The notes: generated from the letters alone by a model not told the origin. A stretch of 41,943 nt of DNA from CAYHSR01 sp043821725 (GCA_043821725.1 JBDRCM010000024.1:1-41943), one strand, 5' to 3'. Positions 24,473-32,138 are shown, numbered from the stretch's first letter. Numbers and translations are program-made.

Positions 24473-24488
24473 TTTGTTTTATGATCAA
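24461..24488 (-). promoter_or_regulatory. nrdJ promoter
   Basis: On the minus strand TTGATC (24488-24483), 16 bases, TATATT (24466-24461). The -10 lies within NrdR box 1, so repressor binding would block polymerase directly. The predicted leader is about 120 bases. Confidence 0.75.
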
Positions 24489-24564
24489 TAGTGGCAACAA
24501 TTATTATATCACATAAAGCAAGAAAGAGGTATGTTTGATTTTTTTGGCTAATTTCCACTGAAAA

Positions 24565-24790
24565 GAGAGAAAAAATAACTCATACCAAATGAGTTATCCA
24601 CATAAAAAATGATCCCCACTGTGCCAAAACCTGCCTGCGTTAATAAACCCATCCCCGACTCAGTCGGGGTAATCAGGCACAGCAGTTTGGTAGACCGCTA
24701 TAGCAAGACCACAGGGTAGTTAACTTGCTTGCTCGGTCCCGCTAAGCGGGACTCTCACTGCGCTACGTTAATAAAATTCTATACATTATA
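24565..24790 (-). ncRNA. Candidate stand-alone structured small RNA (structured element copy 2)
   Basis: On the minus strand a TATAAT (24790-24785, weak -35 TACACA 16 bases before) precedes a transcript of about 210 bases with no ORF. Structure: outer stem TTAAC/GTTAA; purine-rich internal loop GTAGCGCAGTGAGA / CGAGCAAGCAA; apical stem GTCCCGC-TTA-GCGGGAC (24752-24736). A second hairpin is ACCCTGTGG-TCTTG-CTATAG-C-GGT. A third domain is closed by CTGTGCC/GGCACAG (24682-24676 with 24625-24619) and holds the palindrome CCCCGACTGAGTCGGGG. It ends in an intrinsic terminator. It sits between nrdJ and ruvB; neither gene explains it. The class is inferred from structure and from recurrence of its loops elsewhere in the window. 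Confidence 0.65.
24567..24597 (-). terminator. Terminator of the candidate small RNA
   Basis: On the minus strand ATAACTCAT - TTGGT - ATGAGTTAT is a perfect 9-bp stem followed by TTTTTTCTCTC. No protein gene upstream of it on this strand needs a terminator, which supports a non-coding transcript. Confidence 0.8.
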
Positions 24791-24857
24791 CCTCTCTTTG
24801 ATTCTTTGTGTAGGCCAACATAAAAATAATACAAAAAATTGAAATTTTTATCATCAA

Positions 24858-24886
24858 TTGAATTATTTTACCCTATACTCTATAAT
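24858..24886 (+). promoter_or_regulatory. ruvB promoter (near-leaderless)
   Basis: TTGAAT (24858-24863), 17 bases, TATAAT (24881-24886). The start codon is 9 bases after the -10, so the mRNA leader is about 0-3 bases. Confidence 0.88.
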
Positions 24887-24895
24887 ACTATCACT

Positions 24896-25936
24896 ATGGA
24901 AAAACAAAATCAACCGCGACAAGACGAGCGCTTGGTTCAAACCCAACCAACTGACTGTGAAGAGCTTGCTTTTGACATTACGCTCCGCCCCCAGCAGTTA
25001 AAGGACTTTGTCGGGCAGAATCAAATCAAGCAGAATCTGATAATCTCAATGCAGGCCGCAAAACAGCGCGGGGAGTCAATTGAGCATGTTTTATTGTATG
25101 GCAGTCCGGGTCTTGGCAAAACAACTCTTGCTCATATCATTGCAAAAGAAATGAACGCAAATCTGAAAATCACTTCAGGACCTGCTTTGGAAAAAGTGGG
25201 AGATTTGGCTGCAATACTTTCCAATTTGCAAGAAGGCGATGTTTTGTTTATTGATGAAATCCATCGCCTAAACAAATCAATTGAAGAAATAATGTATCCT
25301 GCAATGGAGGACTATGCGCTTGATATTGTGTTGGGAAAAGGCCCTGCCGCACGATCAATACGCATGCCTCTCAACAAATTCACCCTTATCGGAGCCACAA
25401 CCAAAATCAGCTCCCTTACCGGCCCTTTGCGCGACAGGTTCGGCCATACTTTTCATTTGGAATTTTATGAAAATAATGACATTGAAAAAATTTTAGACAG
25501 AAACGCGAAATTGCTTGGGGTTGAAATTCATTCAGAGGCCTGCTCTTTGGTTGCAAGCTGTTCCCGCAGAACTCCGCGTATAGCTAACCGCTTGCTCAAA
25601 AGAATAAGGGACTACAGCCAAGTTATGGGCAATGGCATTATTGAAACAAAAACAGCAAATCTGGCGCTTGAAATGCTGGCAATTGACCGACTTGGGCTGG
25701 ATGAAATAGATCGCCGTTTGCTTAGAACAATGATTGACAAATTCAGCGGAGGACCGGTAGGACTTAATACGTTGTCAGCATCAATCAGCGAGGAAATGGG
25801 CACAATTGAAATGGTTTATGAGCCGTTCCTTCTTCAGCTTGGATTTATTGAGCGCACTTTTAGGGGCAGGAAAGCCACTCCTGCGGCTTATGAACATCTT
25901 GGCTATGAAGCTCCAAAAGAGCAAACATTATTATGA
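24896..25936 (+). CDS. ruvB: Holliday junction branch migration DNA helicase RuvB
   Basis: AAA+ motor that drives branch migration at Holliday junctions with RuvA. 346 residues from ATG 24896; a frame starting at 24839 lies upstream of the promoter and is rejected. Walker A GSPGLGKTTLAHI, Walker B VLFIDEIHRL, sensor 1 TLIGATTK, arginine finger region LTGPLRDRFGHTFHLEFY, and a C-terminal winged helix with LGLDEIDRRLLRTMI and FIERTFRGRKATPAAY. Complete and typical. The stop overlaps the next gene's start in an ATGA, so the three genes form an operon. ruvA and ruvC are not in the window. Confidence 0.97.
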   Translation: MEKQNQPRQDERLVQTQPTDCEELAFDITLRPQQLKDFVGQNQIKQNLIISMQAAKQRGESIEHVLLYGSPGLGKTTLAHIIAKEMNANLKITSGPALEKVGDLAAILSNLQEGDVLFIDEIHRLNKSIEEIMYPAMEDYALDIVLGKGPAARSIRMPLNKFTLIGATTKISSLTGPLRDRFGHTFHLEFYENNDIEKILDRNAKLLGVEIHSEACSLVASCSRRTPRIANRLLKRIRDYSQVMGNGIIETKTANLALEMLAIDRLGLDEIDRRLLRTMIDKFSGGPVGLNTLSASISEEMGTIEMVYEPFLLQLGFIERTFRGRKATPAAYEHLGYEAPKEQTLL

Positions 25937-26199
25937 TTACAGTTCCTTTATACGCCTTTTTATTTATTTACCTTGCCTTTTTGGTTTTGTTTGCTATTTT
26001 TTCAATTGTTAATATAATGCACATCATTACCACCGGCTCTTATACTTTTGCCAGCTTTGTTATCACGCTCATTACGCTTGTAATAACGCTGTTGATTTTT
26101 TTCTTCACCATCCGACTTTTAGTCGGCGTAAACTGGCAACAAGAAGTTGTTATCTTCAACGGCGAGTGGGTCAGTGGAATTTTTGAATTTGGAACCTAA
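25933..26199 (+). CDS. 88-aa two-helix membrane protein
   Basis: Very hydrophobic: helices at about residues 5-28 and 38-65, then a short tail (GVNWQQEVVIFNGEWVSGIFEFGT). It overlaps the ruvB stop by ATGA and precedes the PH-domain gene by 4 bases, so it is translationally coupled to both. I know no function. Membrane topology and co-transcription with a bPH2 protein suggest a small partner of that protein. Confidence 0.75.
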   Translation: MITVPLYAFLFIYLAFLVLFAIFSIVNIMHIITTGSYTFASFVITLITLVITLLIFFFTIRLLVGVNWQQEVVIFNGEWVSGIFEFGT

Positions 26200-26203
26200 A
26201 TAT

Positions 26204-26746
26204 ATGTCCATTTACGATATTATTCATGCCAAGCCATATGAAAAAATCATTGCCAAAGTGAGGCGGCATTTCATTACTTATGTTCCGACAATATTATTTT
26301 TCATTATTTTAATGATGGTTCCGGTTGCACTGTATTTTCTTTTATCAAACATTTTTCCGCTTCTAATTTCAAATCCAAAATCATATCCGCTTCTGGTTCT
26401 GCTGGCCAGTGTCTATTACTTATCCATAATGCTTTTCTTTTATACTTCATTTATTGAATTTTATCTTGATCTGCACATCATTACAAACGACAGAATGGTT
26501 GATATAAAACAAATTACCTTATTCGCGCGCAAAGTTGCAGAAGTTGACTTGTACCAAATCCAGGATGTGTCATCTGAAGTAAAAGGATTTTTCGCCACCA
26601 TTTTTAAATACGGCAATGTGGATGTGCAAACCGCCGGCTCTGTTCCAAAATTTTCAATGCAAAATGTGCCCAATCCGCACTATTTGCGAAGAGTTATTCT
26701 TGATCTTGCGGCAGATGATAAAAGACAACACCGCATCAATGGATAA
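26204..26746 (+). CDS. Membrane-anchored bacterial PH-domain (bPH2, YdbS-like) protein
   Basis: 180 residues from ATG 26204, 4 bases after the preceding stop. A cytoplasmic N-terminus (SIYDIIHAKPYEKIIAK) is followed by two helices (about 25-50 and 65-90). A pleckstrin-like domain comes next: DLHIITNDRMVDIKQ, then FARKVAEVDLYQIQDVSSEV and FFATIFKYGNVDVQTAG, the standard signature of the DUF304/bPH2 family. Role in the family is poorly known. It is the third gene of the ruvB operon. The extended frame from 26147 overlaps the previous gene and is not used. Confidence 0.85.
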   Translation: MSIYDIIHAKPYEKIIAKVRRHFITYVPTILFFIILMMVPVALYFLLSNIFPLLISNPKSYPLLVLLASVYYLSIMLFFYTSFIEFYLDLHIITNDRMVDIKQITLFARKVAEVDLYQIQDVSSEVKGFFATIFKYGNVDVQTAGSVPKFSMQNVPNPHYLRRVILDLAADDKRQHRING

Positions 26747-26766
26747 ATAATCATAAACCCAATGTT

Positions 26767-26886
26767 ATGGAAGATGCAAAGATTTTCATATCTTTCGACG
26801 TACCACAAAACATCACAAAAAACTGCATAAAAAAAGAAGTGAAGATTAAATATCAATATACTCTTTCCAACTCAACTCCCGTATAA
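26767..26886 (+). pseudogene. Possible remnant of a 2'-5' RNA ligase-like gene
   Basis: A 39-codon frame starting MEDAKIFISFDVPQNITKN resembles the N-terminus of the LigT/2'-5' RNA ligase family (KIFIAIDxP followed by a helix). It stops at 26884 and overlaps the end of the convergent SpoIID gene. It is either a truncated remnant left by deletion or chance. Low confidence. Confidence 0.25.
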
Positions 26887-29108
26887 TAATATTTTAAAAT
26901 TTGCTCGTAATTAAGCCCTTGATCTTGGGCGCGTAAAGAAGCATCGCGCATGCTGATTCCAACTCCATGCCCGAACATGCTCAATCCTTTGTCGTATTCG
27001 CATACGACTCTTTTTAAATACGGCTTATCTGTTCCTCCCCATGCTTCTTTCCATGTTCTTGTCTGACCATTGCTGTGGCCGAAATATGGAGTGGGCACAA
27101 CTTGCCCTTCATAAGTAACCATTTCTCCAAAAGTGGCTTTTGTATTTTTAACGACATTCGGCATTACTATTTCCGAATTATATCCAAGATACAATTGATC
27201 AACCGTGCTCGCGTAAACATCAAATGTGCGCTGGTCAGCAGGCACTCCATTATTAATATGATAATACGCGTAAGTCCTAGCGGCAACCAATATTGCTTTC
27301 ATATATTCAGTTGGCGCGTTATCTGCTGTTTCCCCTATTCCGGCAACATAACTGCTTAATGGAAGTTCATTAACAACATAAGGAATATCTTTGCGTGGAG
27401 AATGCTTGAATTCCATCACTCCGCGATAAGTATTAAAAAATATTTTTCCTTTCCAGCTGATCTCCCTCTCATATTCCGGTAAAATAAAATAATTATCCAT
27501 ACTGAACGGTTCAAGGCGAATGTATTCGTCTGAATTAAAACTTTTCTGCGCGCTTTCAAAGCTGTATTTTCCATTGATGTATGAAATCGTGGCTGTCATA
27601 TTTTTATCCAAAGCTCCCAATAGTGACTTGCCACTGTATATTTTATACGCAAAAGGAGAAATAAATTTCACTGGATCTTCAGCGTCAAACAATCCCACTC
27701 TTATATTCGGCTCATCAACAAGCTCTCTTTTTGCATTGTCCAGCTTAACTGTTGGCGGGCTGTAATTAGTTGGAGCGTCTTTATTCACAATAATTGGAAT
27801 CTCCACATATCCGCCGTTAACTATATGTCCGTCAGTCATAATCTCAAAGCGGGCAACATATATTCCTTTTTTTGTCGGAGCTCTAAAAAAGAACTGCATT
27901 TTAACCTGCTTGTTTGATTCAACTATGTCATTGGAAACAATAACTTTGCTCTCTGTAGTCCAGCTGTCATCTGCCAATTTCATATCTTTGGCATTGGAAA
28001 CACTTAATGAACTGCTTACAAAACTGTTATTTTCTCTTAATTCATATCCATTCCATTTTTTTTCGCCTGTGTTGAAAAATCTTGTGGCAAATGACAAGCG
28101 CTGGCCACCTTCAGTTTGAATTTCGTCAGATGAAATCGCGAAAAGTTCAGCGCTGTAATCCGGATTTGTTGTTACTGGCGTGGAAGCGCTTGGTTCGGTT
28201 GTTCCGCTCTTGCTTGTAACGGCAGTTGAAGGTAAAACCGTTGTTGATTGAGCGGCTGTTGAACTATTTTTAGAAATCAAATTCAAGGTCGATCTGGTAG
28301 AAGGGCCAATCCAGCCCGGATAAGGCGAAAGTTTATTCTTTTTTTGAAATTTTACTACTGCCTCTTTTGTTGCAGATCCAAAATATCCTGTTATGGTCGG
28401 ATAGGTAAAATAACCCAAATCTTTTAATATATTCTGCAAATTTTCAACTTCTTTGCCTTTGTCCCCTATGTACAAATATTTTGTAAACGTATAGTTGCTT
28501 GAAACATTTGGCAAAGATTGCGTTGCACTGGCCTGCGTCTTGGCTGTGGCGCTTGGCGCGTTGGATGAACTTGTCTTTGATGATGCGCTCACCACTTTTA
28601 TTTTTAAATAAAAATAACCACCCTTAATGAAAGTGGAATTTTCAGCCGCAAGATAAAAATCTTCCTTGTATTCACCTGTTTTTGCAGGCGCTTTAAGGGT
28701 TATTTTAAATTCTCCAATCTCACCTGTTTTAGTTGTTTTGGAAATTTTGGTTGGATGAGAAGAACTGAGCCAATCAGTTGAACTAAAAACGCTTTTTCGG
28801 TACTTATCATTAATAGTATATACAGACACATAATTTGAACCACTTGCCTGCCATGTTTTTGCGCCAATATTTTTAAATCTTACTATAACTTCTTTGCTTG
28901 CGCCTGCCTCAATAACTATTGGGTCGCTTATTGACTGGCTGTTGTATGATGCCTGATAGCCAAGATCCTTAAATTCAGGAGGAGTTAAATCAATAGCGCT
29001 TACAGATGAAACATTAAACAAAAAAAACATTGCGAGCAATGTTCCTGCCATAATGAACGATCCTGCTTTACCGCTTATTTTGTTTTCTTTGAAAGCAAAT
29101 ATTCTCAT
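26853..29108 (-). CDS. Secreted SpoIID/LytB-type protein with Ig-like and peptidoglycan-binding domains
   Basis: 751 residues from ATG 29108. Signal peptide (ends VSAID), an Ig-like beta domain (about 45-175), a Ser/Thr/Ala linker, and a PG_binding_1 domain (KYLYIGDKGKEVENLQ ... GYFGSATKEAVVKFQKK). Another linker, a second Ig-like region and a C-terminal SpoIID domain follow. The SpoIID core shows NELPLSSYVAGIGE, then TEYMKAILVAARTYAYYH with the Glu expected to be catalytic for lytic transglycosylase activity. FGHGVGISMRDA lies near the end. It probably cleaves or remodels peptidoglycan glycan strands outside the membrane. The start codon is about 11 bases after a TATAAT. Confidence 0.92.
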   Translation of the reverse strand: MRIFAFKENKISGKAGSFIMAGTLLAMFFLFNVSSVSAIDLTPPEFKDLGYQASYNSQSISDPIVIEAGASKEVIVRFKNIGAKTWQASGSNYVSVYTINDKYRKSVFSSTDWLSSSHPTKISKTTKTGEIGEFKITLKAPAKTGEYKEDFYLAAENSTFIKGGYFYLKIKVVSASSKTSSSNAPSATAKTQASATQSLPNVSSNYTFTKYLYIGDKGKEVENLQNILKDLGYFTYPTITGYFGSATKEAVVKFQKKNKLSPYPGWIGPSTRSTLNLISKNSSTAAQSTTVLPSTAVTSKSGTTEPSASTPVTTNPDYSAELFAISSDEIQTEGGQRLSFATRFFNTGEKKWNGYELRENNSFVSSSLSVSNAKDMKLADDSWTTESKVIVSNDIVESNKQVKMQFFFRAPTKKGIYVARFEIMTDGHIVNGGYVEIPIIVNKDAPTNYSPPTVKLDNAKRELVDEPNIRVGLFDAEDPVKFISPFAYKIYSGKSLLGALDKNMTATISYINGKYSFESAQKSFNSDEYIRLEPFSMDNYFILPEYEREISWKGKIFFNTYRGVMEFKHSPRKDIPYVVNELPLSSYVAGIGETADNAPTEYMKAILVAARTYAYYHINNGVPADQRTFDVYASTVDQLYLGYNSEIVMPNVVKNTKATFGEMVTYEGQVVPTPYFGHSNGQTRTWKEAWGGTDKPYLKRVVCEYDKGLSMFGHGVGISMRDASLRAQDQGLNYEQILKYYYTGVELERVY

Positions 29109-29118
29109 AGGCAAGCTG

Positions 29119-29147
29119 TATTATACCATACTAAAAAAAGATGACCA
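29119..29147 (-). promoter_or_regulatory. Promoter of the SpoIID-like gene
   Basis: On the minus strand TTGGTC, 17 bases ending TGG, then TATAAT about 11 bases before ATG 29108. The leader is only about 4 bases. Confidence 0.75.
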
Positions 29148-29196
29148 AGACAATCGAAAAAGCAAAACACAGGGCTCACTGCAGTGCTTTGATAAT

Positions 29197-29289
29197 CAAA
29201 AACATCCTGATTTTTTCAAGATGTTTTTGTATAAGCCCCAACAGAATTGTTGAGGCGTGGAAGGCCTCCTTGCGCGCTTTAAAGCGCGC
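29197..29289 (-). terminator. Palindrome-rich 3' region of the 413-aa gene
   Basis: On the minus strand after the stop comes an 18-bp perfect palindrome, GCGCGCTTTAAAGCGCGC (29272-29289). A CCTCAACA/TGTTGGGG hairpin and then CAAAAACATC...GATGTTTTTG (29197-29229), a terminator-like hairpin, follow. The last two parts resemble the 3' region of the neighbouring 338-aa gene. The stretch from 29109 to 29328 holds no gene. Confidence 0.65.
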
Positions 29290-29328
29290 TCAAATTAAAG
29301 AACAATGTGAGAGTGCTGAAAGGCGGGG

Positions 29329-30570
29329 TTAGATCGCAGCCATGGCGCTGTCCACGTAAAGCAAAGCTCTTTTGTAGAGTTCGTCGTTTATATTTGCTTT
29401 CTTGTCGCGAAACAATGCAATTGCATGCTTGAGCACGTCGCGAACCTGGGTTGCACAATCCAGATTTTCCATGGCTTCACAGCTGATGATGGTCGGTAGG
29501 CGATCATTTACTATCTCGCACAAACACTTCATGACTGCGTCATGCAGTGCCATATTATGGTGATTGCCAGTCTGCAAGCGGTACAGATACATCCTGCACA
29601 CTTCCAAATACCTTCTGCACCGCATGAGTTCAACGCTTGCCAAGCTCCTATCAATCAGATTGCTCATATCAAAGACCATACTGTCATTTCCCTTATTCCA
29701 CTTCTTGGCCTTGAAAAACATGGCTTGCGCTTCCTCATGCAAGCGCCTCCACAAATGCGCGTATGGCTTAACTTTAAGTGCCCAGACCAGCTTTTGCATT
29801 CGCTTGCACAAACTGATTAGGATTTTTTTGTCAGGATTGCGGTAGTGTTTGGTTGGACGCCCTGTGTGCGACTCACATCCGCTTGCAACCATATCTCGCA
29901 TTGAAAGCAGAATGGTTCTTATTTCCTCAAGTACATTTTCCAGCTCCATGATGTAGTTCCACACCACCGACCTATGGTATTCCATCCATACCTGCATGCA
30001 AAGCGACTTGTCCAAGCGATTGGCCAAAAGCCGGACAGCCTCCACATCGCGCAGTTCTAGATCCATTCTGGAAAATGATCCATTCCCAACATCGCGGAAT
30101 ATGAGATTAAGATGAAGAGACCCTATGGCATTCTTCTTATCCGTATCACGCGCGCCAGCCAAAGCAGATATCTGTTCAATGGCTACAGCATTGAGATAAT
30201 CCACACTCATCCCAAAATCCGCGTCGTCTTGCAAATATCTATATTTCAGCCCCATCCCTTCGCATGCGCGGATTATCTGCGCGATTTTGTCTTTTTCATT
30301 GGCAATGGTATCCAGCACATGGCAGAAATACCTCCACACCGTGAAAATGCCGTGCTTTAGCTTGAGCCACACGTTATCGCTAACACGGTGCACAAACCAA
30401 TCGCCAAACTCGCCATCGTTACATTCATCTTCCGTAGACACCACAACCTTTCCAAAACTCCCAGGAAGCATTAGAACACTGTATTCTTCACTATCACCCA
30501 TAGTCGTATTATAACGGAAGCTCTTTTTACCCCAAGTATATGGATTCTGAAGACTTGGCTTTGACGGCAT
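29329..30570 (-). CDS. 413-aa hypothetical protein (accessory island)
   Basis: I do not recognise this protein. The start at 30570 is set by AGGAGAGAGATCC just before ATG; the frame is open further upstream but without a ribosome site. It is soluble, mostly helical, rich in Arg/Leu/Met, with scattered Cys and His but no CxxC pair. Conserved-looking stretches: FGDWFVHRVSDNVWLKLKHG, an ERDVEAVRLLANRLDK-like helix, and SGCESHTGRPTKHYRNPDKK. Base composition is richer in G and C than in the flanking host genes. It has its own TTGACA promoter, a leader hairpin and a palindrome-rich 3' end. It lies beside another island gene on the same strand. Function unknown. Confidence 0.75.
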   Translation of the reverse strand: MPSKPSLQNPYTWGKKSFRYNTTMGDSEEYSVLMLPGSFGKVVVSTEDECNDGEFGDWFVHRVSDNVWLKLKHGIFTVWRYFCHVLDTIANEKDKIAQIIRACEGMGLKYRYLQDDADFGMSVDYLNAVAIEQISALAGARDTDKKNAIGSLHLNLIFRDVGNGSFSRMDLELRDVEAVRLLANRLDKSLCMQVWMEYHRSVVWNYIMELENVLEEIRTILLSMRDMVASGCESHTGRPTKHYRNPDKKILISLCKRMQKLVWALKVKPYAHLWRRLHEEAQAMFFKAKKWNKGNDSMVFDMSNLIDRSLASVELMRCRRYLEVCRMYLYRLQTGNHHNMALHDAVMKCLCEIVNDRLPTIISCEAMENLDCATQVRDVLKHAIALFRDKKANINDELYKRALLYVDSAMAAI

Positions 30571-30595
30571 GGATCTCTCTCCTGTTTGTTTGCAA

Positions 30596-30613
30596 GAATC
30601 GCTCAAACGATTC
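30596..30613 (-). promoter_or_regulatory. Leader hairpin of the 413-aa gene
   Basis: GAATCG (30596-30601) pairs with CGATTC (30608-30613) in the 5' untranslated region. The neighbouring 338-aa gene has a comparable AATCGC/GCGATT hairpin at the same relative place. Confidence 0.5.
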
Positions 30614-30649
30614 GCAGTTGAATTGTATATCAAACCTTTGTTCCAAAAT

Positions 30650-30678
30650 AATATGACAAACTTATATACTTATGTCAA
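30650..30678 (-). promoter_or_regulatory. Promoter of the 413-aa gene
   Basis: On the minus strand TTGACA (30678-30673), 17 bases, CATATT (30655-30650); TATTAT at 19-base spacing is the alternative -10. Confidence 0.7.
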
Positions 30679-30685
30679 TGAGAAT

Positions 30686-30715
30686 CAAAAAACATCCCTT
30701 TTGGAATGTTTTTTG
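30686..30715 (-). terminator. Terminator of the 338-aa gene
   Basis: CAAAAAACATcCC - TTTT - GGaATGTTTTTTG, a 12-bp stem with one mismatch. The minus-strand stem ends in a T6 run. A CCCCGA/TCGGGG hairpin lies just before it. Confidence 0.8.
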
Positions 30716-30823
30716 AATTTCCCCGATTGATGAAAGCGTCGGGGTTGCGCTTTGAAGAGAAAGTTGCGCTTTGCGCACACTTTCTACATTGTTTGGAAGG
30801 CGGGAATGAAGCTTGGGGCTGGA

Positions 30824-31840
30824 CTACTTGCCCTTGCCCTTCTTCTTGCCCTTGCCCCCCCCTTCTCTGGCACCGCCGCACCGCTCAGCCACCTTCTTCT
30901 TCCTGGCGGCCTCTGCACGTTGCTGAGCGGCTGTATCTCTTTTGCGCAGCTCGACTGCCTCCTTTTTCTTCTGGTTCATGACCCTTTCGCGACACTTGCC
31001 ACACGCCAGTTTGACTCCGGCTTCTTCTGCATCAAACTTGCTCACGTGGCTGTCCACGAACCCGTCGATAAGCTTGCCCTTGTCGTCAGGCATGTAGAAA
31101 AGTTTGCGGTGCCAGTTCTTGCAGCTCGGGCACTGCAACTTACTCGAGATTACCTTGGCCTCGGAGTCCGTGTCCTGCTTGACCTGTACGTGGTCCGGCA
31201 GGAAGAAGAAAAACGGCTCGAATGCTTCGGCCTGAGCAGCTATCTCGTAATAAGTCGCAGGCTTGGCCCGGAACGACTTGATACCGTTCAGATCGCGAAA
31301 TCCAAATGCCTTGATCAAAATCTCGTTGAGCGGGTGAATCAAGTCCGAGATCTTTCTGACCATCTCCTTGTCCTCGCGTTTGTTGTAATATGAAGCCCAC
31401 TTGCACAGCCACCCGCGCAGAGCGCACATCTTCTCTGCGTTCTCGAACACCATGTCCGGCAGATCAGAACCATACTCCTTGGCTATGGCTACGAACTGGT
31501 CGGCGTCGATGACGCGCTCTTCTTTGACGGGTATAGCAGGTTTCTCCTGCTTCTCCAGCTCTGCTTCCTTGCGGGACATGGCCTGCTTGAGCTTCTCCTT
31601 GGCCTCACGCTTGGCAGCTATCTTCATGCGCTCCTTGCGCTCCTCCTCGGCAATACGCTGTTCCTTCTCCAGAGCTTTGCGCCGTTGAAGATCACGAACC
31701 AACCCCACCCTCAACTCCTCATCCTCCAGTACATCTGTCGGCTCCAAGCCATCCTGCAAACCCTGCTCTTTGAGCCACTTACTCGCGAGCTCAATTAGCT
31801 CATCAGTATCCGCCAGCGGGCTCGTTTTCGGATCGGTCAT
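30824..31840 (-). CDS. 338-aa coiled-coil protein with zinc ribbon and Lys/Gly tail
   Basis: The start at 31840 is set by GGAGG five bases before ATG. Order of parts: an acidic helical N-terminus, a highly charged Lys/Glu/Arg coiled coil (about 45-110), a globular middle (MCALRGWLCKWASYYNKRED), and a zinc ribbon with C237-x2-C240 and C280-x2-C283. A second charged coil and a terminal GGGKGKKKGKGK tail finish it. The ribbon plus basic tail suggest nucleic-acid binding. G/C-ending codons dominate, unlike the host genes. It has a perfect-spacing TTGACA-17-TATTGT promoter and its own terminator. An opposite-strand frame over the same region is a shadow. Function unknown. Confidence 0.82.
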   Translation of the reverse strand: MTDPKTSPLADTDELIELASKWLKEQGLQDGLEPTDVLEDEELRVGLVRDLQRRKALEKEQRIAEEERKERMKIAAKREAKEKLKQAMSRKEAELEKQEKPAIPVKEERVIDADQFVAIAKEYGSDLPDMVFENAEKMCALRGWLCKWASYYNKREDKEMVRKISDLIHPLNEILIKAFGFRDLNGIKSFRAKPATYYEIAAQAEAFEPFFFFLPDHVQVKQDTDSEAKVISSKLQCPSCKNWHRKLFYMPDDKGKLIDGFVDSHVSKFDAEEAGVKLACGKCRERVMNQKKKEAVELRKRDTAAQQRAEAARKKKVAERCGGAREGGGKGKKKGKGK

Positions 31841-31935
31841 GATCGCCTCCATTTTTTTTGGAATAAGAAATGCTCGCAAATTTCTCATTTCAGAAAAGGT
31901 CTATAATCGCTTTTTTTTGCGATTGCGAACGTATT

Positions 31936-31964
31936 ACAATAACACATTTGGCTTCATTTGTCAA
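31936..31964 (-). promoter_or_regulatory. Promoter of the 338-aa gene
   Basis: On the minus strand TTGACA (31964-31959), 17 bases, TATTGT (31941-31936). The leader of about 90 bases contains an AATCGC - A8 - GCGATT hairpin. Confidence 0.85.
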
Positions 31965-31986
31965 TAGTAAACGTCAAAAACAACCG

Positions 31987-32025
31987 GTAGGACATTTCTA
32001 AATCACTGAAAGTAGGACATTTCTA
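31987..32025 (+). repeat. Direct repeat GTAGGACATTTCTA x2
   Basis: Two identical 14-base copies (31987-32000 and 32012-32025), 25 bases apart, lie between the divergent promoters of the 338-aa and 73-aa genes. The sequence resembles the short repeats near the ends of some DDE insertion sequences (IS21/IS481-like), but no transposase or matching second end is seen. The 390-base gap from 31841 to 32230 otherwise holds only the two promoters and leaders. Confidence 0.7.
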
Positions 32026-32053
32026 TTTCCCGTTGACAAATTTTCCACACCTC

Positions 32054-32082
32054 TTGACAAAAGCGCTAAAATATGCTATAAT
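32054..32082 (+). promoter_or_regulatory. Consensus promoter of the 73-aa gene
   Basis: TTGACA (32054-32059), 17 bases ending TGC, TATAAT (32077-32082): a full consensus with extended -10, the strongest promoter in the window. Confidence 0.93.
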
Positions 32083-32138
32083 TACATGCTATAAAAAAAT
32101 GTTTGATTAATATTTTTTGCTCTTATTTTAGCCAAAAA

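Noticed and set aside
24839..24895. Extended N-terminus of RuvB
   Set aside because: The extra codons overlap the consensus promoter; homology begins after ATG 24896.
30752..31393. Plus-strand 213-codon frame across the 338-aa gene
   Set aside because: No ribosome site, Leu-rich shadow composition; the minus frame has GGAGG, a consensus promoter, coiled coil and zinc ribbon.
31987..32025. CRISPR array
   Set aside because: Only two 14-bp repeats with one 11-bp spacer and no cas genes.
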